This document shows positions 43,341 to 53,814 of a DNA stretch of 64,000 nt, one piece after another. The stretch is taken from the NCBI RefSeq assembly GCF_002575655.3, contig NC_053040.3, positions 458,476,780-458,540,779 of the forward strand, read 5' to 3'. The translations under genes and the position numbers were made by a program. Position 1 is the stretch's first letter, and every line of letters begins with the position of its first letter. The notes under the pieces are model-generated. The model did no database searches and had not been told where the DNA came from. It saw nothing but the letters and a program-made list of their open reading frames with translations. Origin of the DNA: Aegilops tauschii subsp. strangulata (lineage: Eukaryota; Streptophyta; Magnoliopsida; Poales; Poaceae).

Positions 43341-46067
43341 ATGAGCCGCCGCCGTCACCCGCCGTCGCTAGCGCCGGCGGCCCCACTGGACGACGAGGAC
43401 CTCCTCCGCCTCCATCAGCAGCCATCCTCCCTCGCCCGCGCCTCCTCGGTCTGCACGCGCTGGCGCGGCATCCTCTCCGACCCCCAATTCCTCAAACGCT
43501 TCCGCAAACACCATGGAAAACCTCTGCTCCTCGGCTTCTTCGCGGGGCCTGTTTTCAGAGACCACGTCTTCACTCCCGTCCCGGACTCGCCCGACCGCAT
43601 CCTTGTCGCACGCTTCTCCATGACCATGCCACAGAGCCACAACCCCTTCGACCGCTGGGACTTGGTCGGCTGCCGCCACGGCCTCGCCGTCCTGATCAAC
43701 AAGTGCCGGAAGGAGGTTGTCGTATCGGATCCCCTAACCGGCCGGCAGCAGTGCGTGCGTTTTCCACCGGGGCTCTGCGACGCCCTATGGGGGATTTTTT
43801 GTGACTGGCACGGAGCGGTGCTGTGCGCTGACGGCGAAGATGGGCATGTGCATGGCGATTGCCTATCGAGCCCGTTCAAATTGATCTTGATACGCAACGA
43901 AGACATGCGGACATTCGGCTCTCTCTACGACTCGGTGTCTCGTGTTTGGGGAAATATTTTCTCGGCGACTACAAATAGTATTTGTAGTATAAGGTCCAGC
44001 ATTCTTGCCGGGAATGCACTTTGCTGGTTGATTTCGGGAGGTGCTGTCCTTGTGTTTGATTTGGAAATGCAGAACCTTAGCGTGATCGAGAAGCCAGCAG
44101 AAAACCATGTTATCACTAGCTGGTGTTTGCAGCTAGTATGGATGGAGGATGGCGGACTTGGCCTCGCTGTTTTGTCGGAGCTGACTGTCCAATTATGGGT
44201 GAGGAAATCTAACCATGATGGTTTTGTCGGATGGGTGTTGCTGCAGAAAACCATTCCACTGGAGGGGATGTTTAAACGGAGAATGTGTAGTGACCGCACT
44301 CTTTGTGGGGTATGATGAGGACACAAATGTGATTGTTCTGACTACCATGATTGGCAACTTCATGCTCCAACTTGACTCGATGCAGCTCAAACATATTGTT
44401 GAAAGAAACAACATATGTTTCGACACCTTTTGGCCCTGTTTGGTTCGGCTATGGATTTCTAAAAGCAGATGTGAAAAATCTGATGTGGAAAAACAGCTGT
44501 GGAAAATCTGATATGAAAAGGATGTAGGTCATTTGGCAAACCAACTGATACAACTTTTTCAGATTTTGGCCCACAGCGGAATCAGATTTTGGAAAGCACG
44601 TCCTGGCCTGCTTCCGCTTTTGGTTCAGATTTTGACAGCGGATTTTTGGGATCGGATTCTGCTGGGTTCGCCCTTTGGTTCAGATTCTGCTGCGCGGTAG
44701 CGGAATCCGTCGATAAAAGCTGAACCAAACAGGGCCTTTATCCCTACACGAATTTCTACACTGCAGGTAAAATACCTACCTATCTACATTTCAAAAGCAA
44801 AAAAGGGGTCCATTTACTTTATTTTGCTGGCCTTCATTTGAGTTACTTTTGGTACTTGATTGCTGAAATATTGTTCATGTGATTAAGGATCAACAAGATA
44901 CATATATAAAGAATACATTGAGTTATTTGTTTCTTTGTAGGCCCGGCGATCTCACAGTGAAGTAATTTCTTATTATTACTTGGCCCATTAAAGTTAGAAC
45001 AGGAATATAGTTATTGCTTTGTCGCCTGGCCATTGCTAAATGCTAACTTATGGTTCTGTCCTTGTATTGTTTTTTCATCTGGAAACTGGCAGTAATATCG
45101 GTAGTGTGTGTGCTTAAGGATTGATTGCAGATATTTACGAACAGTTCTTCACTAACACATCTTCTCTGAACATGAAAATTTCCATATCATGTCCTTCGTT
45201 ACTTGGTAATGATTATTATCCTTATTCCTTGCATTTGGGGATATATGTGGCTTCATTTACACATTTCTTTCCTTGTCAGAAAAAATAGCCTTTTGCCGTC
45301 AAGTTACATTATTACATCTTAGTATATTACACGGAAAACATAACTGTTTGCAGATGTGACATATATACTATTGATTCAGCTTTTCCATTGGTTTATTGGA
45401 TTCTTTTGCTTTAGGTAGGAGAATTGCTGGTGGAGATGGTGGAGCTGAAAATGCAAACACATGAGATCTGCTAATGTGCCTAATGTGCTATGTTGGTTGA
45501 ACAGGTGGTGTAAATTTATCTTTTCTCCATAAAACTTAGATGCCGGAGTTTCTTGCTTTCTACTCCATGAGCCTCTCATGTGCACATTATACAGAAAATA
45601 TATTGAATGGCTTGATAATCTAGAAAGTTCAGTATTTGCCTCTGATGGAGGCATTGAGTCAACACTAGTGGTTGCCTCGAGAACATGTCAACAGTAGAAG
45701 TTGATGGCCCGTAGCGTAAACTACGAACTAAATGTTATACTATTGCTAGGATGATAGCCAGTTTTGGGATGATTCATGTTTGCATATTGTTGTATGACCT
45801 CCATAGTGTGGGTTGATGCTTATTATTGCTGTAATCATGCAAAATTATGAGATATACCCTTTTTTCCACTCTACATGTATGAGATATAACTTGACCTGCT
45901 TCTTCGTGGGTGAGTTGTATAAATTGGTTTTGACAGATGGCATTTGTTGTTCTGCAGGTATTTGGAGTTTTCTTCGGTTTGTTGAGGCGCAGAAATGCGG
46001 AGATGGCTCTTTTGCTGTATGCCCTTCCGCTTTTGTGTGTTGTGGCTGCTATTGTGGCCGGCACTGA
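43341..46067 (+). pseudogene. F-box protein gene, disrupted
   Basis: The first exon (43341-44766) starts MSRRRHPPSLAPAAPLDDED. An F-box-like segment follows (residues about 17-60: LARASSVCTRWRGILSDPQF, LKRFRKHHGKPLLLGFF), shortened just after DDEDLL. A C-terminal region typical of grass F-box proteins follows (FDRWDLVGCRHGLAVL, VVVSDPLTGRQ). F-box proteins select substrates for SCF ubiquitin ligases. Near 44275-44285 the frame is lost and resumes as GECVVTALFVGYDEDTNV, consistent with loss of two A's in TTTAAA. A MITE (44432-44736) then interrupts FDTF/YPYTNFYTAG. A donor at 44767 and an acceptor near 45957 lead to a last exon reading GIWSFLRFVEAQKCGDG and ending at 46067. With both lesions it is probably non-functional. 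Confidence 0.75.
44432..44736. mobile_element. Tourist/PIF-type MITE in the F-box coding exon
   Basis: The 305-bp element has termini GGCCCTGTTTGGTTCGGCT and the complement of GGCCCTGTTTGGTTCAGCT, one mismatch in 19. It is flanked by TTT on both sides (44429-44431 and 44737-44739). Removing it with one TTT restores the reading FDTF-YPYTNFY across the site, which fixes its ends. It adds 26 foreign residues and a stop at 44511 to the disrupted frame. Confidence 0.9.
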
Positions 46068-46590
46068 CGTTGACAATATATGGAGCAGTATGTAGGTTCT
46101 TCCGCTTTGTATGATGCGTCCTGTGAAGTGGACTTGTAGGATTTAGTATGTAATTCGCTAACTTCTCTGAATTACAACTATCTACTAATATTTTCAGGGA
46201 CTATTAATCCGGTTGCATGCCTAGATAGTGTTTGTGGAGTTGCTTCTGTTAGTGCCTGGATCTGTCAGTGTATTAACACCTTGTGGTTCATTTGCTTTAT
46301 GTCTCAATAACGCGGGCCTTTATATTTTTGGAATGCATAACATTGCATTTAACTGGTCGAAAGAGCTAAATCACTCTCCACTAAAGATGAGGCACATGTC
46401 AGTTACCTAAAAAACTGGACTCGTTTATCCTCTTGCTGCCCATTGCTGCAAGGGCTTGAGCAATAGCATCACATTTTCATGGACAGTACAGGACTCTGGA
46501 AATTCAAAAAAATGCAGTCTAGCAAAAGCCTTCACGTCTTCAAAAATCACACACGGGGGCGACAAATCAGAGCTTTCAGCTTCCACACCT
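45713..46590 (+). repeat. Segmental duplication copy 1 (F-box gene 3' part)
   Basis: It matches 48890-50045 from TAAACTACGAACTAAATGTTA through the last F-box exon (GTATTTGGAGTTTTCTTCGG) and 3' flank, to TTTCAGCTTCCA. It belongs to the F-box gene intron 1, last exon and downstream region. Confidence 0.8.
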
Positions 46591-47284
46591 CACCGGAGGT
46601 CTCCATTTTTGCCTATGCACCATCTTCTCTTCTTTGTTTGATTTCGACAGTTTTAGGAACTCTGTTGTCGGGTGTTTGATCGATAATCCACGCTGCTTCT
46701 CCTGTTTTTTTTGCCCTACCCCTTCTCTGATTTTTTGGTGTTCATTCCACCGTGTGCACAACAACACTATAATGGTCATCCTCCTTCATGCTGCAGATTT
46801 TTTTTTCATCACCTCTCTAGCATTTACTTTGGGGCTAAGGTGCACTCTTTGTTCTTCCAATCCACATTCGCTCCACACTTGCTTCACTAATTACAGTTTG
46901 CGCTTGAAAAACAGATGTACAGAGTCTTCAAAATCCCCGCCGCATAGGAAACAGTTTGGATTGATATCCCCCTGTTCGATTGAGTTTGATCTCAGCGGCC
47001 AGTGTGCCAACCTCCAAGGGAAGTGCATTATCCTGTTTGGAACAGTTAACTTTCAGATACAGGGCCAAGGTGGAGGCTTTTCAGCAACGCTGGACCTAGA
47101 GGGGCACCCAGTGGTTTGCCAGAAAATAATAAAAGAGGGGCACCCAGTGTACTATTAAGGTTTTATATCTTCGGTATAGAGCCTGTAAGCAAATTTCACC
47201 AAGAAAAGCCCATTTTTGTCATAGTGCCAATTAAAGTGAGTCTTCAAAATTCACCCCCGTAGGAATCGTTTTTTTCTTCACTGC
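46591..47284. other. Intergenic with two partial repeats
   Basis: The sequence GAGTCTTCAAAAT with CCGCATAGGAA/CCGTAGGAATC occurs at about 46921 and 47238. The stretch at 47080-47130 (CAGCAACGCTGGA..TAGAGGGGC) matches about 50170-50220, so the duplicated region may extend discontinuously. No gene was seen. Confidence 0.4.
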
Positions 47285-47295
47285 AACATCTTCCC

Positions 47296-48098
47296 CGTGG
47301 GCGGGCAGACGAGGATGGAGCACATCTCTTTATCAAGTGCAAATATGTAAAAGAAGTTTGGCGACAGTTGGCTATGGAGGAACATAGAGTAAACTTGGAG
47401 AAAATCACATCGGTCCATGACATGTTTGATTATCTCTGGGAACTGGAGGAGGGAAGAGGATCATGGTGCTAACCTTTTGGTGGCTATGGTGGAGTAACAG
47501 GAATAAATTGAGAGAGGGTGAGCTACCTCTTACTGCAACAGATGTTGTGCAGAGAACAAAGTGTTGTGTCCTTGAATATCAACAGATTTACCTTGCACCA
47601 CCGAAGAAGATTCCCATGGATGCATGGAGGCCGCCGGAGGGGGACACGATAAAGATCAATTTGGATGGGTCACTCATTCCTGGCGAGGAATATGCGGGCT
47701 GGGGGCTGGTAGCGCGGACGGCTGAAGGTCAAATTGTTGCTGCTCGTGCGGGCTGTCAGGACAATGTGCGAGATGTTTTTGCAGCTGAGGCAATTGCCTT
47801 GTCCCAGGCCGTTTATCTTGCGGCTGACCTGGGAATGGTACGAGTCAGACGCTTCGGCTTATGCGGCGGTTATTGAGGACACGAAATTTCAGTTGAAAAT
47901 GTGGTTCTCCTCTCATGTAATATCTGTGTGTCGCCGCTCGGCAAATTGTGTAGCCCATGAACTTGCTAGTCTGGGCCGTTTATGTGTGTCGCACCACTGT
48001 ATGCAGTGGGACTCAGATGTACCAGCCGTCGTGGCTGATCGTGCTTTGGCTGATATTGGCCAGCACTGTTAAGTTAAAGCTATTGCTTGCCTAAAAAA
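47296..48098 (+). mobile_element. 5'-truncated LINE with RNase H
   Basis: It is flanked by the 11-bp duplication AACATCTTCCC (47285-47295 and 48099-48109) and ends in an A-tail. The plus strand reads the end of zf-RVT (EDGAHLFIKCKYVKEVWRQL), then LTFWWLWWSNRNKLREGELP. A plant LINE RNase H domain follows (KINLDGSLIPGEEYAGWGLV, catalytic Asp in LDG; AAEAIALSQAVYLAADLGM, catalytic Glu), then, after a small deletion or frameshift near 47845, FSSHVISVCRRSANCVAHEL and a stop. It sits between the two copies of the F-box 3' duplication. Confidence 0.9.
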
Positions 48099-48109
48099 AA
48101 CATCTTCCC

Positions 48110-48581
48110 TCCCAAAGCTTTGTTGTTCCACTAGGTCATTTCCCCACTCTTTTTTGACAGGGCAAATAAGCACAGAAACATTGTTCAGCAAGTTCATGCC
48201 CCTCACAGTCACCGGTTTCAAGTTCCTCTTATGAGCAGGGTAGTCACGGATCGCTCCACATGTTTATTCTCTCCCCTGTACCTAAGATGCTCCTCCATGT
48301 ATAAGAGATGCTAGTGCAAGATAAATCCGTTTGAGCGGCACTTAATATAAGACGGAGGGAATAACATTCAACAAATGCTGTCCGCAAAATACTTTGCTCC
48401 AAGGACTCGCACAAGGACTTTGGATTTTGGATCATCCTCCATCCCTGTCGCGCTAGAATTGCCATGTGAAAGCCGTAAATCCCTCTAAGCCCCGGACCTC
48501 CATCAGTATTCGGTTTTGTTAAAAAAAATTGTGGGGTCTTCGGTTTTGTTAATGTTCGTGCCAACATAGTATAGCTCCCGG
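48110..48581. other. Intergenic with Stowaway end
   Basis: TTAATATAAGACGGAGGGAATA at about 48343-48364 is one end of a Stowaway MITE; the other end is degraded. The TSD of the next MITE (GCTCCCGG) lies at 48574-48581. No gene was seen. Confidence 0.4.
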
Positions 48582-48761
48582 CAGTGGCGGAGCTAGGGGG
48601 GGGGGGGGGGGGGGGAGCAAAGAGGAAATATGCAAATGAATGCAGTCTACTAAATTTAAGCCTTCAAAAAAAAATTCCTTCACTAATTAAGCTATGGCGG
48701 GGGGGGGGGGGGGGGGGGGGGGGCAGCGGCACCCCCAGTAGTACATGTAGCTCCGCCCCTG
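48582..48761. mobile_element. hAT-type MITE with two long G-tracts
   Basis: The 180-bp element has termini CAGTGGCGGAGC and GCTCCGCCCCTG (complement CAGGGGCGGAGC), with a perfect 8-bp duplication GCTCCCGG (48574-48581 and 48762-48769), as in hAT elements. It contains uninterrupted runs of 20 G (48596-48615) and 25 G (48699-48723). The coding frames across the G-runs (poly-glycine or poly-proline) are meaningless. Confidence 0.92.
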
Positions 48762-48889
48762 GCTCCCGGTGACACTGTTCTAGCTTTATGTTTTTAGAAT
48801 GCCCTGTTCTAGCTTCATGACCCCAAAAGAAAAATCTAGCAACACAACTTTTCACTTCTTGTGCTTTAAAAAAAACATGGTTGTGTGCA

Positions 48890-50045
48890 TAAACTACGAA
48901 CTAAATGTTATTCTATTGCTAGGATGATAGCCAGTTTTGTCTAATAGTGCTGGGATGATTCATGTTTGCATATTGTTGTCTGACCTCCATAGTGCGAGTT
49001 GATGCTTATTATTTCTGTAATCATGCAAAATTATGAGATATACCCTTTTTTCCACTCTACATGTATGAGATATAACTTGATCGGCTTCTTGGTGAGTGAG
49101 TTGTATAAATTGGTTTTGACAGATGGCATTTGTTGTTCTGCAGGTATTTGGAGTTTTCTTCGGTTTGTTGATACGCAGAAATGCAGAGATGGCTCTTTGC
49201 TGTATGTCCTTCTGCTTTTGTATCCTGTGGCTGCTGATGTGGCCGACACTGACGTTGACAATATACATCTATAGTAGTATGTAGGTTCTTCCGCTCTGTA
49301 TTTGACATGTCCTGTGAAGTGGACTTGTAGGATTTAGTGCGTAATTCGCTAACTTCTCTGAATTACAACTACCTAATATTTCCTTCTAAAAAAAAAAACA
49401 ACAACTACCTAATATTTGTCGGTACTACTGTTAGTCCAGTTGCATGCCTAGATAGTGTCTGTGGAGTTGCTTCTGTGAGTTCCTGGATCTCTCGGTGTAT
49501 TAACACCTTGTGGTTCATTTGCTTCATATCTCAATTACTTGGCCCTCCACTGCATCGCATGCATTCTGGATCTTGGTTGCATTCTTCTGTGCGCCCTTTA
49601 TATATTTTTTGAAATTAAAAGTTAGAGCAGTCTCTACCCTATGCATTTCAAAACAGTCATAAGCCTGGATGACCAAGATCACTCTAACATGATAGGCTAA
49701 GCGCCGCACACTAGCCAAGCCGATGAAATACAAGTAAAAGAAAGAACAGGACAAGGCTAGGATAGTCTTTTATTTATTTTGGAATTTGGAATGCATAACA
49801 TTGCATTTAACTGGTGGAAAGAGCTAAATCGCTCTCCAGTAAAGACCAGGCACAGGGCAGTTACAAAAAACTGGACTCGTTTATCCTCTTGCTGCCCATT
49901 GCTGCAAGGGCATGAGCAGTGGCATCACATGTTCATGGACAGCACAGGACTTTGAAATTCAGAAAAATGCAGTCTAGCAAAAGCCTTGACGCCTTTAGAA
50001 ATCACACACAGGGGTGACAAATGAGAGATCTCAGCTTCCATACCT
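48890..50045 (+). repeat. Segmental duplication copy 2 (F-box gene 3' part)
   Basis: It repeats 45713-46590, including the last F-box exon (IWSFLRFVDTQKCRDGS, about 49144-49275) and its acceptor. One T is missing in the CTTTGCTGTAT run relative to CTTTTGCTGTAT in copy 1, which changes the reading frame downstream. It carries an extra A-rich bit at 49388 and about 240 extra bases at 49545-49790. No F-box or first exon accompanies it, so it is a gene fragment. Confidence 0.8.
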
Positions 50046-50930
50046 TGCTTCAGCACCATAGCATCAGTTTCCAGGAGCGCATGCCCGTTCCCAACTCGCT
50101 GACGATCGGAGGTGCAAGTTATTCAGGCAGTCCCGCCGCAGAAAACAGCGCCTCAATGCATGCAAGGGCATCAGCAACGCTGGAATTAGAGGGGCGGGTA
50201 CCCCGTGGTTTGCCAAAAAAAACACTTTCTTAAAATGTTCACCAAAACCGAACGAGCCGGCGGTTGGTATGCACCGCTGCCATTTCCAGCGGCGGCCCCG
50301 GAGCGCTGGCGGTGAAGACACGTACCACAACCGAGCGAGATTCGTCGGCGGCCCCGGAACGCAGGCGGAGGAGACACGTACACGCTGAACGCCAAGCTCC
50401 TGAGGCCCCCATGCACGGAGCGGTTGGTCACGTCACGCCGCGCCGCGCGCACCCACCACACGTCCTCCACACAGTGGCTGCACGGGCATGGCGGGAGCAG
50501 CTACGATGCCGGCCTGTGATCGCTGGTGCGCGCTCGTGACGGTGGAAGAGAAGCGTCCTGAAACCGGTTGGTACCGACCATGGTCACGGGTCAAGCTGCG
50601 TGCCTCGTCCTGGTAACAGTATCGGAATGTGACCAGTACAAGAAATCATGGAGAAAATGCGTGAATGTGTGAATCTTACAGACGATAGCACATTCGCCGG
50701 CGACATGGCAGTTATTCGGTAGTGAGTGCTGATCCACGGATCCACCCACCCGCCGTATGGCGACCCCAGCGGTCAACACTGTACCATAATAAAAGCTCTG
50801 TCCGTGGGAATGTAGCAGCACACGGTCACGGAAATTTACACAACGACCTGCATACATGCTATACGTAGGAATGTTTCGCCCTGACAGAATCCATGTCGCC
50901 GTCGCCGCGCGATGGAGAACTACCTAGGTA
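50046..50930. other. Intergenic, nothing recognised
   Basis: Overlapping open frames at 50186-50540 have no family likeness. A short direct repeat (GCGGCCCCGGAGCG / GCGGCCCCGGAACG) lies at 50291 and 50350. Confidence 0.35.
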
Positions 50931-51000
50931 CTCCTTGTAAGACGTTTTTTTGGACACTACATCGGTGTAAAAAAACGTTCTATATTATGGGACGGAGGGA
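50931..51000. mobile_element. Stowaway-type MITE
   Basis: It is preceded by TA (50929-50930). It runs from CTCCTTGTAAGACG to ATTATGGGACGGAGGGA. Interior GTTTTTTTGGACACTACA and TGTAAAAAAACGTTC form the hairpin. It lies about 260 bp upstream of PR-1 gene 2. Confidence 0.8.
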
Positions 51001-51167
51001 CTGGTGACCTGCATTAGCACGACCCAAGTTGGAGTAGCACACACGATGACACGACCCAGGTTGATGAAATGCAATTATCGCGCGGCCGCCGCTCTCGCAG
51101 TCACGGGCGTGCGCCCAATGCAAAAGACAAACGAATCGCCTGTTGCTCTGTGAGCTCGCTCGCAGTA

Positions 51168-51175
51168 CATATAAT
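51168..51175 (+). promoter_or_regulatory. Possible TATA box of PR-1 gene 2
   Basis: CATATAAT lies 87-94 bp before the ATG at 51262, leaving a leader of about 60 nt rich in CAACACACCCACAC. Confidence 0.5.
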
Positions 51176-51261
51176 TTTCCATCGCTCCATCCAATCCCAG
51201 CTCTGCTACACAACACACCCACACACCTCCACTGACCACCACTCGAGACAAGTGAGAAACC

Positions 51262-51903
51262 ATGAAGCCTCTCGCCGCTCTGCTCGTCTCCAGCCTCCAC
51301 ATCCACTGCCTCTGCCTGCTACTCCGGGGAGCACTCGCCACGGCGCCGGCGCCGTCCGCCCACCACCACCCGCAGGCGCCGGCAGCCCACCACGAGTACA
51401 ACGCCTCCGCGGCGCGGTGCGCGGGCTGCGGCGGCGGGGACACCGGCGCGGCGCTGGGCGGGCTGGGCGCGTGGGCGGAGGCGGCGGAGTTCCTCTACTA
51501 CCACAACGCGGTGCGGATGGCGCGTTGGGAGCTGCCGCTGGCGTGGTCGCCGCGGCTCGAGTCGTACGCGCGGTCGTGGGCGGCGCAGCGCCGGGGCGAC
51601 TGCGCGCTGCGGCACTCGTTCCCAGAGGGCCAGTTCGCGCTGGGCGAGAACATCTTCTGGGGCGGCGCGGGCGCCGCGTGGCGGCCCGGGGACGCCGTCA
51701 AGGACTGGGCGGCGGAGGGCGTGGACTACTCGTACGCCGCCAACGCGTGCGCGCCGGGCCGGGAGTGCGGCCACTACACGCAGATCGTGTGGCGCCGCAC
51801 CGCCTACGTCGGCTGCGCGCGCGTCGTTTGCGACGACGGCGGCGTCTTCATGACGTGCAACTACTACCCGCCGGGGAACGTCGTCGGGGAGCGGCCCTAC
51901 TGA
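51262..51903 (+). CDS. Pathogenesis-related protein 1-like (CAP superfamily), 213 aa
   Basis: This is a second intronless PR-1-type gene. A signal peptide (residues 1 to about 27, hydrophobic core AALLVSSLHIHCLCLLL) is followed by a histidine/proline/alanine-rich linker (28-66) containing NAS, an N-glycosylation sequon (47-49), and two extra cysteines (53, 56). The CAP domain runs from about 72 to 213, with FLYYHNAVR in the first helix and cavity residues His118 (ALRHS), Glu129 (GENIFW), Glu152 (WAAEG) and His171 (GHYTQIVW). Six core cysteines are at 114, 163, 169, 185, 190 and 199. The C-terminus CNYYPPGNVVGERPY fits the CAPE-like pattern. The linker makes it longer than classical PR-1 (about 160-165 aa). 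Same orientation as the gene 24 kb upstream but clearly diverged, so an old duplication if they are paralogues. Confidence 0.92.
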   Translation: MKPLAALLVSSLHIHCLCLLLRGALATAPAPSAHHHPQAPAAHHEYNASAARCAGCGGGDTGAALGGLGAWAEAAEFLYYHNAVRMARWELPLAWSPRLESYARSWAAQRRGDCALRHSFPEGQFALGENIFWGGAGAAWRPGDAVKDWAAEGVDYSYAANACAPGRECGHYTQIVWRRTAYVGCARVVCDDGGVFMTCNYYPPGNVVGERPY

Positions 51904-53257
51904 CCCGGCCAGCCGGCGAGCTGCGGCGCGAGGTTCTAGGAGCATATACTGTATGACACCGGTCTGTCTGTCAAGGAGATTCTAGGAGAATATTGTAAGC
52001 TGATTTGAGAGCAGATCAATGATAGTGTCACCGTCGTGAATGAATTGAGGGTGACAAATAGAGATGGATGTATGTAACTCAATGTCGTTGCTGTGACTGA
52101 ATGAGCTGAACTTTTTAGACTTGGATCACTGGATTGGAAGTCGTCGTAATCTGCAGGTGGCAGAAGGGAACTGATCTAAACTGTAGCATAACTGAACATT
52201 ACAGAATGGCAAAAATGTTGCCATAATCAGAAGTTGAGTGAAGCAAGTATTGGCCTTGTAATCTTCATTGCTTGTTTAGACTCTCAAGTTAAGATTGGCC
52301 TTGTGATCTTCATTGCTTGCCTATAAGGAGAAATGAACATTGCTTGTTTGGACTCTCCCTCAGTAGAAACATTGCTTGGCGCATGGTTGTTTAAAAACAA
52401 TACTAGTTCACCACAGCCTAGTAAAAAGATCGTCTGTGATAACTATATGAGCAAGATTACTGTCAATATCAACAGTTGAGTGAAGCTAAGATTGGCCTTG
52501 TAATCTTCAGACTCCTCCTCACTATCTCTAGAAACTTATCATCTGCAAATTGTGTTTGTATTTGTGGACCATCACTGCCCGCCTCCCAACCTCTTGTATC
52601 TTGAAACAACAGAAAATTGGAGGGTTCTAGGAAATAATGGACAGACACGATACTACTAGAACACAATTGTTATTTACCAACATATGGGCTGCCTGTGCAT
52701 GTGCATCATCATTCCCTACCTCTTCCCCGAACCATGATCTAGCCCTGTTGATCTATTTTTCTTAGCCCTGTGCTCCTCATCGAGCCAAGTTATTTGTTGT
52801 TTTGAATTTTTCGCCCCAACCTTCATTTCCTTTAGGGTACATTAATCAAAAAAGACATTTGGTGGACTCTCATTTGTCCGAACTGTACATGGATACTTGT
52901 AATTGCTTGTACATACATTGATTTTTTATTCAGTTTGCTTACCAAGGATGTCAATAGTGTTGTCTACAACATTGTGCATTCTAGAAAGTTGGCTGCTCAA
53001 TTTGAGAAATTTGTGGGACATAAATCCACAGCGGAGCATTGCATTCATTTTTTCAATCATATTGCTTACCTGGTTGTCCTATATTGTTCCACTACATGCT
53101 TCTCGTGTCCATTACTTTAACACATATTATGAAGGTAATGACTTGATATTCATCAAATCAAGATAAGAGCATGACCACACAATGTACCAATTTTATCAAG
53201 TTGTCGGCAGCTGCATTCAAGTATTTGCTTCGAAGGGTCAACAGTAACTCTATAGTC
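51904..53257. other. PR-1 gene 2 3' flank and intergenic DNA
   Basis: The first 200 bases should hold the 3' UTR. Between 52230 and 52520 a phrase, ATTGGCCTTGTAATCTTCA, recurs three times with variants (also AGTTGAGTGAAGC twice), a small imperfect repeat. No gene was seen. Confidence 0.45.
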
Positions 53258-53269
53258 TTGGACAATAAG

Positions 53270-53357
53270 TGTTTTTTTTTAGAAAAGGGGGATGACCCCC
53301 GGCCTGTGCATCTGGAAGATGCATGCGGCCGCCAATCATGTTCTCTGGTCCCTTAAA
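53270..53357 (-). mobile_element. Extremely truncated LINE tail, 88 bp
   Basis: The minus strand reads GCATGCATCTTCCAGATGCACAGGCCGGGGG, then TCATCCCCCTTTTCT and an A-run. This is the same 3' tail as the retroposon ending at 22618. A 12-bp duplication with one mismatch (TTGGACAATAAG 53258-53269, TTGGACAACAAG 53358-53369) bounds it. Confidence 0.8.
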
Positions 53358-53369
53358 TTGGACAACAAG

Positions 53370-53814
53370 CATTATGAACACCAAGGATAATCAACCTAAT
53401 AACCGGTCATCAAACTAATCCCACAAGATTATCAAGATAAGGAACATGGACAAACACATCTTACCAACCCCTTACATCTCCCATGCCCAGGGGAATTACT
53501 CACGAATGAGAGGTAAATAATAACAAAACACATAGATCAAATAAAAGGAATCATCTCAGTTTTATGGTAGTTTGTCACGAAGATGAATGATTAACCATAT
53601 TAGGATCTCTAGGTCAAAGTATGAATACAGTTTACGAACCTTAAGCTTATAAGTTGGAATCTTTCTCTAATGGTGGTGTTGTCGGTCATGTAATGGAGGA
53701 TGTTGGTGTAAGGGAACCGGAATGGATAAGGGTGAAGCGATTCTCCTCTGAATCTCTCTTCATCTGCTTTGGTCTTTGTCTTTGCCTCCCCCGTTGTTCT
53801 GTTGTGTGACGCCC
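53370..53814. other. Intergenic, nothing recognised
   Basis: No gene was seen. The last five bases (53810-53814) are the TGTTG target duplication of element B. Confidence 0.4.

Noticed and set aside
44767..45957. Additional exons within the first F-box intron
   Set aside because: No frame with the right phase and splice sites showed likeness to F-box C-termini; left as intron.
51069..51956. Overlapping frames of 208-295 codons across PR-1 gene 2
   Set aside because: These are shadows of the high-GC PR-1 coding sequence; only the frame at 51262-51903 has CAP motifs.
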